From Sialis fuliginosa (lineage: Eukaryota; Arthropoda; Insecta; Megaloptera; Sialidae), in contig OY540821.1 of assembly GCA_961205875.1 (NCBI GenBank), forward strand, positions 15,810,001 through 15,874,000: 64,000 bases of DNA, written 5' to 3'. The stretch's first letter is position 1, and every line of letters begins with the position of its first letter. Below, piece by piece: positions 12,181 through 25,890 of this stretch. The notes beneath the pieces are model-generated. The model saw only the letters and a list, made by a program, of their open reading frames with translations, was not told the origin of the DNA and ran no database searches. Both the position numbers and the translations under genes were made by a program.

Positions 12181-13060
12181 GATTTTTAGTTGATTTATTT
12201 ATGGACTGTATACCTGTACAATGTTTTTAATTGTTGCAATTAATTTGATTTTTATTGTTTGATCTTATATTGACCTTTTTTATTGGATCGAGAATATTTT
12301 TTTTCTTATTCTTTTGTTTTTATAATGGCATGTTTACACCAATAAAACAAAACAGCAAAAAATTGCAACAAAAACATTTTTAAATACGAATTTTGTTAAA
12401 ACATCGTTTTGACTTTTTGGTGTAAACAAGCTATAAGATTACTATTTTTTAACATAATCCAATTAATTGAAAAACTATACGATACAATTTTTGTTTTAAT
12501 TTAATTTTAAATGACTGTCTATAAGAACATACCACAGGACATACGCTTTCATAGATATTATATTCATTAGTAATTAAACTATGATTAAACAACACGTTAC
12601 TCATACCATGCAATCCTCCCAAACATATTCCGCTCTCGGCAAAGCCTTGAAAATACGTATGAAAGTTACATCTCTCTCACACACTTGATGTTTGTTATCG
12701 GCTACGATGTTTTATTCCACCTATTAATTAATTTTACGCATCAGTGACCTTTTTGGCACATTTAAAGGGTTGTGTGTGTGTATCTATGAACACCCTCGCG
12801 CCGTAGGCAAGGCTTGGGGGAAAATACGCACTGGGGATGTTGTAAAGGATATTTCAAATGTCATTTTATTCTTTCTTTTGAAATATGTATAAATTAAATA
12901 AATATGATTCGTATACATATTGTAATTTTAACAATTAATTATTATTAAGCAAACTAATATTAAAAAAATTTCATGTTTTGTTTAAACAATAAGGTAAATA
13001 ATTTGAGGTTATGAGACTTACATTTTTAAAGTTTGAAATTTGTTTAAGTATTGAGCAGTA
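12181..13060. other. AT-rich stretch; nothing recognised
   Basis: No conserved coding pieces or clear repeats were seen. A moderately GC patch lies at 12785-12835. Confidence 0.4.
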
Positions 13061-13068
13061 ACATGGGT

Positions 13069-13273
13069 AGTTGGTGTCCACTTTCTGGAAAGTCAGGGAA
13101 GCCTAAAGTGGTCAGGGAATTTACTGAAAATTCTGAAAAGTCAGGGAATTTATTATTTTTTTTTAGAAAGTCAGGGAAAAAAAAGGTCTTCAAATATTAT
13201 TTCTGCACATTCTTGCTCCGGGAATCTGTGGTCAGGAATTTTTATTTCCAAAAACCAGTGGAGTGCGTGGAGA
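13069..13273. mobile_element. CAGGGTGTCCAC-family MITE, degenerate copy
   Basis: Contains GTGTCCACTTTCTGGAAAG and repeated AGTCAGGGAA units, as in 21930-22221 and 27339-27616. Both ends are worn (right end CCAGTGGAGTGCGTGG) and no duplication is visible. Confidence 0.7.
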
Positions 13274-15335
13274 ATAATTACAAGTAAAATCTTGGAAATA
13301 CGAAATTAACTTTTTTAATTTAAATCAAAAAATTAAAAACGTTAATTCGTAGGGAATATATTCTTATATTATGGTTTTTTCTAATTCAATTAATTAATAT
13401 TTACAAGCGCAATCGTGGACATACAAAATTTAATTTTTTGTTGTTGTTTGTTTTATAATTTTAAATTTATCACTCATGAAAACTGGTTAAATGTTTTAAT
13501 TTTTACTTGCACCTAACGTAACAAAATATAGCCTATAACCTGCCCAGAGAAAGTACCTATGAATTAAAAAAGAAACCACGTAAATCGAGTGATAAGCGCA
13601 CTTACGGACAGACAGACAGAGAGACGTTGAGCTTTATATATATTAAGATTATATTTACTATTATTTTTATGTAAATAATAAAACCAGAACGTTGGGATGC
13701 AAAAAACCCTCGAGCTAAACTCCTAATATAAAAATAATGCTTCCAAAGAATTTTTCACTCTCTAAAATTAATTTTCAAGATCTGAAGAGTTTTTTTTCGG
13801 CCAGACCTTTTTTAGTCGTCTAAAACACATATTCACGTATACACTTTTAATTTCTTTTTATGCGTGGATTTAGAAATCATATTTCAAAAGATTATATCTT
13901 TATTTATTTTAATATAAAACAAAATTACACATGGAATAAAGTATCACAGCTACCTTTGATGCTTTTGTTTAAAATTAGCACATGCAATGACTTCTTTTTG
14001 AGTGTTTTAAAATAAACCAAAATGTGTAACATTCATATTAAATATTTTCTTGTAAATATACAAGCTGTCCCAAATAGAAATTTGAACAAAAAGTTCTAAT
14101 AAACGGAAATTCTTACCTAACAAGTGACAGTTAAAAAAACACAACAAAAGTAATTTTAATGAGACCATATGTATTATAATTATTATATTATGGTATTATA
14201 TTTTATCTAAATAATCTAAAGCAACGTTTCCCAAAGTATCTCTCTCTCTTGTACAGTACCAATATTAATTTATTTTTAATTGTAAATTCTTTTATTGTCT
14301 TTCAATTTTAAAATCACCCCTAATATTTAAACAGAACATCCACATTGAAATAGCGTGTAGAGGGCACTAAAACATGTAATAAATAACTTGATGTCAATAC
14401 ATCGCTACAAATATCTCTATTGGCACGCCCATGGGAGTTCAGTGGCGTGCCGAAATAAGGGGAACATTACGACGTATATATGCATACCTATACTTTGTTA
14501 TATATATGTATATAACCATTGGAAAGAGTCGGTTGATTTTATTTATTTTTTTAATATAATATGAAAAATACATTTTACATTTACTTTTTTATTATAGACA
14601 CTATCAAATATTAACATATAAATGTGTAAGATCTATTTATATAAAACATAAATAAATAATGCATCGTATTGCCAAAAAACTACATAACCGATTTTGATGG
14701 GACTTTCACTATAAGAAAGTCTAAAACTCTAAAATTAGTATAGGCTTAAAAAGTAGTTAAATTGCTATTTTTGAGTTGTTTGTTTGACAAAATATTTAAA
14801 TCAATTTAATTGAAAATCAATGAAAAGGTGTTTATTTTACTAGTTTGAAAATACATAAAAACATCGGTAAATTACAGTATGACTGTATCAAGGAAAATTT
14901 ACAATTGACATCTAAAAACATTTTTAATTTTTTTTTAAATCAATTACAAATTATTATCATTAAGTTATTTAACTATGCCAATTAAAAAATTCACAAAACA
15001 CATTCATGAACAATTTTCGAACATCTTTAATACTTGCAATATTATATATAAAAAACACTATCCCGCGTCGACCAGACTGGAGAAGGTGGAGCCGACAGCC
15101 ACTAAGTTAGTGAACTCTGACTTCCCCCCAAGTTTTACTGTTCCGTGTGACAGACCGCCGGATATCCGGTAAGACGTCAACCTTACGACAGATGGCTCCA
15201 CTGCAACGTGGAAAGGTTTTGTTCTTCGATAAATAAATGTTTTTACTTTTATTACTGCATTACGAATGCTATATATGTACAAGTATGTATAAGTATATAC
15301 TATACTGTTACAACATAATCAATATAGTGATAAAA
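13274..15335. other. AT-rich, gene-free stretch
   Basis: A minus-strand copy of CTGT repeat family C lies at about 13530-13645. CAGTGGCGTGCCG at 14444 looks like a hAT terminus. A GC-richer patch at 15058-15225, with a GGATATCC palindrome, was not identified. Confidence 0.45.
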
Positions 15336-15361
15336 TGTACTATGAACTTCAGAAGTCATCT

Positions 15362-16028
15362 TGTGACAGCACAGAATGAAACAACGTTATTTTAATCTAT
15401 TACATAAGTTTTAATCATACTTCGATAAATTTTAATAAATAAATTATATAACTACTGATATAAAAGCCGGCCCAAAAATGTAGAGAATTCAGTAACCATT
15501 CAGTAACCATTCGTGCTACAGTCTGCAGTGTTCCATAAAGGTACTTATTTTGTCTATTGAAGTGTCAGTGATTTTATTTCGGCAAGTCAAGCTACCTATC
15601 ATCCAGCGACCTAGGAGTTGCGCAGTGTTGGTGGTACGCTCTGTCTTCGGCTTGAAGAAGAGTTCGAGCCAGCTCGGAGATTACCAACCTCGCGGAACAA
15701 GGATTTTAGGAGTGGTGGTCCACCTAATTTCCCTTTCTAGTGATCCAGGATCTGCTCGTTGGAGGTGTAACGGCTTGAGGCTACCGAAGCCATCAGTGAC
15801 TATTTTTTTGTTTTGTTATCTTTTTTTTTGAGCAGAATATTGCAGACTTTACTTTGGTTATTGTGTACATAATTTTTTTTTATTGATATATATATATTTT
15901 TTTTAATATAATTTTATTATTGAACCTATATATTTTATTTTCGTCCGAACGTCGAACCACCCCGTCTCCACTGTGCTACGCCGAGGCAAACTAGTTCTAA
16001 TTGCCGATAGTGGTAATAATCTGTTACC
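15362..16028 (+). mobile_element. Candidate solo LTR or related element with its own promoter
   Basis: A 667-bp block beginning TGTGACAG and ending CTGTTACC (imperfect inverted ends, 6 of 8). It contains a TATA box, an initiator and a GC-richer transcribed-looking region, while a paralogue at 11195-11260 has the flanks without it. No perfect target duplication and no AATAAA were found, so LTR status is inference. Confidence 0.4.
15459..15493 (+). promoter_or_regulatory. TATA box and arthropod initiator
   Basis: TATAAAAG at 15459-15466 is followed at the right distance by TTCAGT (15488-15493; A about +32 from the start of the TATA box). The initiator region is duplicated 11 bp later (TTCAGTAACCATTCGTGC). 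This spacing is typical of insect core promoters, including those in LTRs. Confidence 0.6.
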
Positions 16029-16059
16029 GTAAAAGTCAGAATCGCTTACAACAGATTCC

Positions 16060-17892
16060 AAAATATTAAGATAAACATCATCAGTTATCTTTTTCTAAGA
16101 TTGATCTAATATAGTTACATCATTTTAAATAAAATAAAAACAAAAATATACGTCGATTTTATTTTATATCAAGTTTAACATACATATTTAAATACCAAAA
16201 TTCGGAATATCAAATATTTATTGTCACAAAATTTACTTATACAATTTTTAATAGATAATATATATGAGTAACTACCTATTATAAATTTTCGGCATGTAGT
16301 CCTTATATAAATTGTTTTAGATTCGGAATAGTTTTTATAAAAAAATAAACGCAATATTAAAAAATCGAACTGAAAAGGTTATTAATATAAATCCAAATCT
16401 CCAATAAAGTAGAGTATAAGTTTTTTCTACTGCAGTAATATAGAAACTTTCTTTTTAAACAACTTCTCAATTCTTTTAACAAGACATAAATTAGATAATA
16501 ATCTAAAGATTAGTGTATGACCAGTTATATTAGACCGTGAAATGGACCACAAAGTGTCCCCAACTTAGAAAAAACACAAGTTATTGGGCAGATAAAAATC
16601 CCTGTCGGGTAGATTTCCGGTTCCTGCTGGATTTATAAGTACAGCGGTAAATTTATTTGAGGAAACTAAAACACCATGTTTTTCTTACACTCTTTCAGTT
16701 CTGCTTTTATATATTATACGTGAAATTTTACAGTTTTTGAAGTTAATAAATTAGTCTTTTATATACTCTAAGCTTACATTAATTGATGAGCTTCTGAAAT
16801 ATACTAGGTATACCTAAATGTTAAACGGACGAATTTATAAATAAAATCTACTTAAAATGTCATTTAAAGAGCACAAGTTTTGTTGCAACTATTTTGGCCC
16901 CTGCCAATATACACAAAATTTAATACATATAGTTTTCTGACTTATCTTTAATATATTATACATACATAAAATATATAAAGCTCAACGTCTGTCTGTTTGT
17001 CCAGGCAATTAAGCTGCAGTTTATATTTAAATTGTTCAATAATTAACTACCTTTGGCAAATTTAGCACGAGTAAGTACTGTGCATTTACTTGGCAGATGT
17101 TTTTAAAGTAGTCTGGTAATATATTGTAATAATTACTACCTTTGCATAATATAAGAGATTTATCAGTTTGTCTGAAACATCGAGTACATTGAAATCCTAA
17201 TAAATCTACAACGATCGCTTTAAAGAAGCTTTACTACATTTACGATCCATTAAAACTCTGAACCGTGATGCATTTCATTCAAATCTTCAGCACAAATAAA
17301 CAAAGAGCAAAAACAAAAAAGCAGCGATCTGTAAACAAAACAAACTCATTTTGATTTGTAACACTCGCAAGTACTATCTAATCTTATACGCGATACATAC
17401 CCAAACATTTCACATGTTATATTCATCACTTCCCCCCCCCCTTTTATTTACGCCACACTGTACCTCTATACACCCTTTACCCCACTATAACTTCGCACAG
17501 ACGCGGTGGAGTTCTTTTCGGAGTGATGGGTAACATTCCCCCCTCGCCCCGCTCGCCCGTCTTGTCAAGTTGACGAATTACTCTGGTAGTGTAATAATCG
17601 GCAGTGTGTTTTACACCATCGCCTGGGGAAAAACACACTGATGTCCGTCCGTTGGAATGGATCGAGTTTCCGTCATGGTTAATTTTCATGGTTTTGTTAA
17701 CGTTTTTCATTTCAGATGTTGACGTATTCGGGCATTTTTTTTTAGTTTTAGAGGTAACTAGTTACTATTTTTTTAGGTTTTAAAATTGTATCTAGTTAAT
17801 TACCTATGAAACTGATTAATTGTGGTTGCTCTAGTTACATTACTTTGGAAGTTATGAGATAATCTTTGTTTGTAAATACTACTCTGAAGGAA
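16060..17892. other. AT-rich stretch; GC-richer island 17500-17700
   Basis: A CTGT repeat family C fragment lies at 16970-17010. At 17500-17700 a GC-richer segment has only short frames on both strands (17477-17710 minus, 17351-17533 plus), with no recognised domain. Confidence 0.4.
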
Positions 17893-17896
17893 TTTT

Positions 17897-17927
17897 TTCA
17901 ACACCCTGTAACTCAGAGGGTGTTGAA
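17897..17927. repeat. Perfect short hairpin
   Basis: Arms TTCAACACCCT and AGGGTGTTGAA with a 9-nt loop, 65 bp left of the 742-bp palindrome. Confidence 0.8.
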
Positions 17928-17992
17928 GATAGACCCCCCTTTTCTACAATTTTTTAATTACAATGACCTAGGGAATCAGCCACTAAAATATC

Positions 17993-18734
17993 ACGTCTTA
18001 TTTTCTTGTTTTTTAGTCGATATTTGTATGACAAGTTGAAGTTCACTGCAGGAAATTTCACTAAAAAATTTCAAATTTTTGATTTCGTTAATAGTATGTT
18101 TATTGTATAGAAAATGACGTGAAAAGTTGAACTGTTCAAACCGCAGGTCTGTATCTCAAACTGTTTTCGAGATATAGCCTCTCAAAGTTTCAGTTTTTTC
18201 AAAATTTTGAAGAAAAATGGCCCTAACTTTTGAATGCGTAGTCGGAATTGATTTAAGTTGACGGATTTGGAATCAGCGTGTCAAAATCTATGTAATGACA
18301 TGTATAATACCTTAAAACTCGAAAAAAAAAATTTCGCGAAAAATCGAAAAAATTCAAAGGGGTATACCTTAAAAAAATGTCGATTTTTGGCCAAAATTTT
18401 TTTGTCGGATTTTAAAGTATTATACATGTCATTATATAGATTTTGACACGCTGATTTCAAATCCGTCAACTGAAATCAATTCCGACTACACGTTCAAAAG
18501 TTATGGCCTTTTTTCTCCAAAAATTTGAAAAAACTAAAACTTTGAGAGGCTATATCTCGAGAACGGTTTAAGATACAGACCTGCGGTTTGAACAGTTCAA
18601 CTTTTCACGTCATTTTCTATACAATAAACATACTTTTAACGAAATCAAAAAATCTAAATTTTTTAGTGATATTTCCTGCAGTGAACTTCAACTCGTCATA
18701 CAAATATCGACTAAAATACAAGAAAATAAGACGT
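17993..18734. mobile_element. 742-bp palindromic (foldback-like) element, copy 1
   Basis: Almost the whole element is an inverted repeat about a centre near 18365, with ends ACGTCTTATTTTCTTG and complement. Each arm includes GTTCAAACCGCAGGTCTG, GAGATATAGCCTCTC and GGAATCAGCGTGTC. The same 62-residue frame appears on both strands as an artefact of the symmetry. The right flank to about 18870 is shared with copy 2. Confidence 0.92.
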
Positions 18735-18870
18735 AGAATCATTTAGTTACTATATAAATATATAAGAATTTATTTTAAAAAGTAAAAGCTTGAACTTAAA
18801 GTGTTTCATAACTAGTTTTTTTGTTAATAGGAGGGGGAGGATTGGCTAAATATGCTTCCCCTATGCTGAA

Positions 18871-20483
18871 ATGTTAAAATGATTATTGTTTTTTGATATA
18901 TTGTTTTTTTTTAAATCAAAAATTTTAAACTGTTGACGAGAATCCTAAATACTTCCTTTACTACAGTTGTACAGGAGTGAACATTAAACAAAGAAATTTT
19001 TTTAATCAACTTGGGTTCCAAAAAAAAATTAGGGGGGCCGTGGGTTATCAATTTGAGTTGCAGGGGAGCCGCGACATCAAAAAGTTTAAGAAGCACTGTT
19101 CTAGATTGCTGAATAAGGATTTGTTAGTTAACAACTGAAAAAAAAAATTTTTATTAACATTGTATATTTTTAACAATATTTTTTGCAAAAACGTGCTTAA
19201 AGATTTTAAAGATAAAAAAAAAGTTTACTCAAAAATTACATCCAGTATACATTCCTAGCTTGGCGCCCCGATCGGTCGCTCTGGTTCCCTCCCCCTAAAG
19301 CCGGTGCTGGATGTAACAACGATTTATAGAACTGACATGTAGACACACAACAAAAAGTCAACTGGAGACTAAAAATTGTTCTGCTTTCAGATATAATCAC
19401 ATACTCGTAGCTTCCTCGTATCCTTTGGATATGGCAAGAAAGCAATACATCCAATTAAATTATTCTTTATCTTTTTTTAATTGTAATTAAAATGTTGAGA
19501 ACCGCTCGTAAAGCGAACGTATAATCCCCGCCACAAAGGGCAAATAGCGTGGTACTAACCAAAGCTGGCTTTGAATGCCCACTGCAGTAATTAAGTTTGT
19601 CTGCTGATTTAAAATAGATCGACAATTGTCTTTTGCATCGCTGGCTACGATCTTTGTTGGGATGTTTATTCTGTCTCCGATAACTAAACCCTCTCACGAT
19701 TATCTGATCTGCAAATACTGGCAATAAAAATCATGTAATTAATTAGTCCTTACTACATACATAAATAATTAAAAGAAGTAGCATCCCTTTGGCTTAGATT
19801 AAATGTCTTTAGTTAATTGTTATTTATGTTCTAAATAATCTACGAGCTAAGCTGGGGTGTGTTTTTACCATAAAAAGGGTACTTTGGAAAGAAAATTTAA
19901 CTAAAATGCAATCGTAAATGAGTTCTCTTCATTTAATTATCATTTTTTATCAATATATAAAATGCAGCATTTTTTATTTATTTCCATTTATATTAAATAA
20001 TCAAAGTATGCGTTATCACATTATATTGATTTTTCAATGTATCTTATTTTTCCAATCATTTAGAAAAAAACCTGACTTTCCCCAATGAAGAATTTTCGAA
20101 ATATCCCATGAAATAGATAAATAGCCCTAAAAATTAATCGCGCCTGATGTAACCTATCCATCAGAGCTGTTAATCTCGCACCATTTAATAAAGTGCCCTT
20201 CCCGCACCCTCCCCTACAGCTGTGCAGGACATCCTCACCACCCCCTCCCCCGCCCTGCAGGCAAAAAACTGTAGCCAGCAAAAAGTCTATCTGCTCTCTC
20301 TGATACGTAAGGATATGGACTTTGATAATATTTGATATATTTGAAAATTATCAAAAAAAGTGTTTAGGAAAAATCTTACTATTTCTATATTTATATTTTC
20401 TTATAAAATATATAAAAATGATAATGTTTTTTTTCGAAATAGATGCAGGCGAAGACGCAAGTAATTTTTACTTTTAAATAAAT
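18871..20483. other. Gene-free stretch with a hAT terminus
   Basis: At 19070-19100, AAAAAGTTTAAGAAGCACTG resembles the inner-facing end of a hAT element whose partner end was not found. Minus-strand frames at 19236-19454 and 19467-19724 lie in a GC-richer patch but show no domain. Confidence 0.4.
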
Positions 20484-20910
20484 AAGGTACTGGCACCAGT
20501 CTTGGATATGACCCCAGTAATGGCTATTTTTTAATTAAATGTACTGAATTAGAAATATTTGTTGATATTTACTTACTACCATTTCTGAATATTAATCTAT
20601 ATACATTTAACTGTCTCACAGCGTGATTTGATGACAATCGCCGAATAGGTGTCAAAATGGTGGACATTTAAACTAATTATTAGTATAATTTATTTATTAA
20701 TTATTACATTATCATAGAAACTGCTTTACATTGTTTCAAATTTGACGATTCTTTCTTATATTTGCGGACTTTGGTAATTAAATTGATTAAATAAAAAGTT
20801 ACTTGTTTTATTAGTAACATGAGTTCATGGAAACTACAAAAAATAAGCCCGTGAATCGCAAAAACATTAAACTTTGTTCTTATAGCGGCCATAACTGGTG
20901 TCAGTACCTT
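20484..20910. mobile_element. GGTACTGGCACCAG-ended MITE, copy 2
   Basis: Left end AAGGTACTGGCACCAGTC and right end CTGGTGTCAGTACCTT form the inverted repeat. The interior matches 6219-6617 and 38849-39354. Confidence 0.88.
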
Positions 20911-21924
20911 ATTTGTATTCAGATATTTAAAATTGGAACAACTGATTTAACATACCTGATATATTACAATACATTCTATTTAAAATAATTCTAAAAAAAC
21001 GTATTTTACTTATTTTTTAATATTATAAACGTGTGACCCTTAATGTAAAACAAAATTTCACATATACTATGTAACATTCTTTAAATTTTTATCATTCATA
21101 TGGATGTAAATTAATAACAAAAAAATCTTTGTGTCGCTTGAAATTCCTTCAAAAACAAATTTCACAGCATTATAAATTCATGTTTTGTATATCTTGACAT
21201 CAAAATTTTCCCTATATTAATTTTCCATTCAAATTTAAAATTGTGTTTTGAAAATTCATGGAAATATACATTTTATCAAAGAAAACCAAACGTTATTATT
21301 AAACATTAATTAAGCGAGGAAAATACGTGACTTTTGTCATATAGGTGATTATAAATGATTATAACCTATATGTATTTCAATTCAAATTAATTAATTGATA
21401 TTTTCAATACAGTTTTTGAAATATGTCATTTACAAATATTCCTTTTATATAAAAAATAATTAAAACTCATGTTTATTCAGTAAATTTTTTTTTTTTTATT
21501 TACGACAATCATTGTCAATAATAAAATAAATTTTAATGTTCCGTGCCGAAATCAGAAAAAATAACAAATGGAATCAATAACCTTCTAGCTACAGTAGGTA
21601 CCGTAAAAAAATCATCCTGTATAAATATATAGCACATATTCCATTTGATTTGTAATTAACAACAAATATTGATGCAATAAAATCATATTTTCGCAATCAT
21701 GGTTCAATTCAGAAATTATTCATCGAAAAAACGTTGACTGAAAAAGATTTTAAAAGCCGAAAATTATGGACGGGCATATGATGGACGTATTGTAAACACA
21801 TCGTTTTGTGATAACAGATTTGTACGATTTGCATAGCAGGGTCGGACTTACTTTATTTTTAATAAGGAGTTTCTATTTGGAACCAAATTATTTTTTTAAC
21901 GAAGATAAATAACTAACAATAATT
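20911..21924. other. AT-rich stretch; nothing recognised
   Basis: No supported gene, RNA or repeat. Confidence 0.4.
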
Positions 21925-21929
21925 TGTAT

Positions 21930-22221
21930 CAGGGTGTCCACTTTCTGGAAAGTCAGGGAAACCTAAAGTGGTCAGGGAATTTATAAAATTTTTTTTGGAA
22001 AGTCGGGGAAAAATTGTATAAATTTAAGTTGACGAGCAAAAAAATAATTGAATTGAAAGTAAGTAACAAGAGTGTAAAATTTTCAAGTTATGACGAAAAA
22101 AAAGGTTTTCAAATTTTATTTCTGCACATTCTTGCCCCGGGGTCCCCTGAGTCAGGGAATTTTGAATCTGTGGTCAGGGAAAGTTAGGGAATTTTATTTC
22201 CAAAAACCAGTAGACACCCTG
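21930..22221. mobile_element. CAGGGTGTCCACT MITE with 5-bp TSD TGTAT
   Basis: Ends CAGGGTGTCCACT and AGTAGACACCCTG, flanked by TGTAT at 21925-21929 and 22222-22226. The interior has several AGTCAGGGAA repeats. No transposase. Confidence 0.88.
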
Positions 22222-22226
22222 TGTAT

Positions 22227-25200
22227 TTTTTTTCGGGGAAAATCGAGAAAAAACAAGAAATTATTAATAAAAATAAGTAATTTTAGATAATACGTGTAGA
22301 ACAAAGTATTAAAATTATAGCCCGATCGGATTATTAGAATTTCGTTTCTGCTTCCCACCAACTGATAAAAAGTGTAATAAAAAAAGTAATAAACAATGGA
22401 ATGAAGCGATTTCAAATATTGAAAAAATGGTAAGCTGATAAATATATAATTACCTTAGTTTAATAAAAGTTTGTATCTAATATAGTTTTTACTGTTATCT
22501 ACATTAATTACTGCTCTGTACTGTAGAACAAAAACGTAAAAACCAAAAATAACTAAATCTAGATTTTATTATTCTACAGGGACCAACTGAAAAAAAACAG
22601 TACGCTAGATTATATATCAATGCAGCTCAAACAACTAGTGGGCGAAATTTACATAGCAACTATGTATATATGCATACCAAAAGCATTTATTTTCAAATCG
22701 AATTACGACGATTTGTTTTATCAGAAACATTGGCCTGACGTTTCTGGGGTAAACAAATATAGAAAGACTCCATTTTCAAATAGAGTGTAAATATATTGTA
22801 ATCAACTTCCCTGGTCGGCACAAGACTTTTTTCTATACATTATGAAGAAATTAGTTAACACTTTCCGCTAAGAAATTTAATATAAACTAAATTACATTAA
22901 TTGTTGTTTTTGTTAATGTTTAAAATTCCATTCTGTGATTTTATTTCAAATGTTTTTATTATAAATCGTTATTTTTCTGTTTAAAAAAATGTTGTTTTGT
23001 CAATGGCAAAAATGGGGGAAAATGAACAAAATATAAATTATAGATAAGAGTATTTTCTACAACTTTTCAAAAATAATTCGAAAAATTCAAAAATTGACAT
23101 CAGTAAACATCCGTTTCCGGTTTAGTGATGGTTTTCAAAAATAGCGAGTGCACATCTATTGTATATAAAAAATAAAAATCTTAGATTTAAAATTTCATTT
23201 TGTAAGTCTCACCGTTTTGGCTGTAGAGCATTCACAGACACACACACAGACGTCATTGACTTACTGATTATAAGTAACCAAAATAAATAATATTTTATTC
23301 ACGTGTAGGTTAAATTAAAATCAACATATGTAAGACCATCTAAAATTAGTATTTACTTATTTACCTGAAATCTAAAATTACCTATAACTGTATGTATGGG
23401 ATATGTATGCAGCTTTATTACAATATAAATATCACGTCAAATAAGACCAAAACGAAGAATTGAGTAAGTAAGAGTCGTGGGAGGCTGAAAATCTGTTCTC
23501 AAACTTGTAGCCAGGTAAAAGTTTCACAGGTACGAAGAACGCCGCCAGTTCTTCCGGGTTTGCTCCGGCAGCGAGGAAGGGGTAGCGGCAGATTACATCT
23601 ATTTTGCATCAGTGTTATACGTGTTGTACAAAGTGTAAGGAAAGAGGTAATATAGGTTTTTGTTTTATTACGTATTCTGATATTATTTTATATTGAGGAG
23701 ATTAAAGATAGATTTTAAATTGGAATGCATAATAAAATCTTCAGTAATATTAAGTTTTAAATAGTTTAAATTAATACAAATCTAATTCATTAAAGATTAT
23801 TGAGTACTGTTGTTCCGATTTTACTGTAACCGATGTAGTTAAACCTGCTGTTTATACACATACGAGAATAACGTCAACTGGAATTATAATTCCGATTTGA
23901 ATTAATATAAGTTCGATGGCGTACCAAAAAGAAATCCCAAAAATACTTTGTTTCATTTACGTTCCACGAATCACGCTTTCTTTTGTTTTCTATCTCTTCG
24001 TCTCAGGTATTTTAACCATATTTTAACTGACGACGCTTTTTCAAATATTAATGCGAAGTACATTACGAAGAAATCCCAAATTTTAGTATCACAACTTCAA
24101 AAATAAAATTAGTTTATTCGTAAATAAGTAAGTGTACCTGTTATCGTATACCGTGATTTTATATAAAACATTAAGAGAATTTTTGTGTCACTTTCTGAAA
24201 TGCATTTTTTATATTAGATTAAAGACTTTTCTGTGAATTTTCGTGCTTTTGATTTTACTTGAAACCCAAGTTGAATATAATTTATTTTAATTTTTTGTTT
24301 TTCACTTTCATTTGTATAAATAAACTTGTATATATAAAGTATCTTCATTTAAGAGTAGCTGTATCCGCGGTTTCGCTCGCGTAGGCTACGAAATTATTGC
24401 TTTAGCCTTTGCTTCTAAATAATAATTTTTGTAGATCATATTTTTTCCAAATTTGCTTTTTTGTATCGCTGTACGACCATTTTTAACCAAATTATCATTC
24501 CCTAAAAGTACCCAAAAATACGTAAGAAAAACATAGTCCGGTTAAAAGTACAAATCCTTTGATATTAATGACAGTTTTTTTGAAGCGAAGTATTTATTTA
24601 AAAAAAAAAAATTTTCTGAAAAAAGTTAGTGACCCCTGCTATAGAATCTGCATACATTAAGCAATAATATTTTTTTAAATTTACAAAATCATTTGGATAA
24701 ATTTTCAATGATTATATTTTATATTAATAAATATTTTAATAATTCTAAATTACCAAGTCAAAAATTGCTCATCTTTTAATTAATTTAATTATGCAAAGCC
24801 CATTCTGAAATCAATGAGATCATCTGCACAGATTATTTGTACGTAATACGGTCGTCAAGTAACGGTCTATATTAATTAATTTGTCCATCTTTTTCGTCGT
24901 TTCCCCCTTTTCTCTAAGCATTATTTTAAAAGCGAGGAGAATAAAATCAAGATAAAGAGTATTCTTACACATTGGCGTCGAATAAAAACTGATTCTTGTG
25001 TATTTTAGGTATATATTTAAAAATAGAAAATAAATAAACCTTATTTTCAGAATTTCTTAAAAATATTATACATTGTGTATTATAGATCTTTGTGACTATT
25101 TAAATTTAATTATTATTATCGATACAACAGACCAATACTAAATAATTTAATAAAATATGAAAATTCTTGGTCCAGTCCTATAACTTTCCACTGTTTTAAG

Positions 25201-25830
25201 TAATTTGATCAGTTGTATTGTAAGAATATTATTATTATCTTATAGATAATATAAACTTTCAAAAATTAACACAGTATCCGGTTTAAAAATCTTAGGGAGT
25301 TTTCTTTGCAGACAAAAAATAATCTTCGATACGATTTATCGTATTTGAGTTACAGCGTCTACAGACCGACACACAGACATAAAAAGTTAATAAAAATATA
25401 CAGATATAAAAGGTAATAAAACAATATCGAAAATTATTGTTCATAGTCCAAATGTTCTGTATAAGAATTAGGAATTACGAATTACATTACTTATAAAAAA
25501 TTTGGACATTGTTCAAATACAATTCTCTTTAAAAAAAGTATAAAAACTTTATATTAAAAAGTTTATAAAATCTAATATGTCAAAAGAGCAAAATCATTCG
25601 CATGAAAATTTGTTTTTCAATTTTTATATTAATGTCTGGAAAGTTTATAACTACTTCAAATTGACCTTTTTTATACAATAATATACATTCATACTTTAAT
25701 TTACTTTGACATTTGAAATCATATTGTACCAATTTATTCTAGACTTATTTAATTTTTCTTATTATTTAGTTATTATCAACTAAATTCTTTGTTTTTGAAA
25801 ATATTAATTTATTATTTCTTTTAAAGATCT
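22227..25830. other. Gene-free stretch with repeat fragments
   Basis: CTGT repeat family B fragments lie at 23060-23260 and 25255-25385. A GC-rich island at 23470-23640 ends in a donor-like AAGAGGTAATA. At 24355-24395, TATCCGCGGTTTCGCTCGCG resembles a widespread insect retroelement tail. No complete gene was seen. Confidence 0.45.
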
Positions 25831-25890
25831 TGCGGGCCGGATTGGAACTTTTCGCGGGCCGGATGTGGTCCACCGTTGTTCACAACTATT
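25831..25890. repeat. hAT-type terminal fragment
   Basis: TGCGGGCCGGATT and CGCGGGCCGGATGTGG resemble the terminal region of some animal hAT elements. Isolated fragment. Confidence 0.45.

Noticed and set aside
13051-13287. 78-residue plus-strand frame
   Set aside because: Lies almost entirely inside a CAGGGTGTCCAC-family MITE copy.
15550-15831. 93-residue plus-strand frame in GC-richer DNA
   Set aside because: It begins just downstream of the TATA/initiator in the possible LTR and has no recognisable domain; more likely untranslated repeat sequence.
18258-18469. Near-identical 62-residue frames on both strands (also at 29665-29876)
   Set aside because: The sequence is palindromic, so any open frame appears twice; there is no other coding support.
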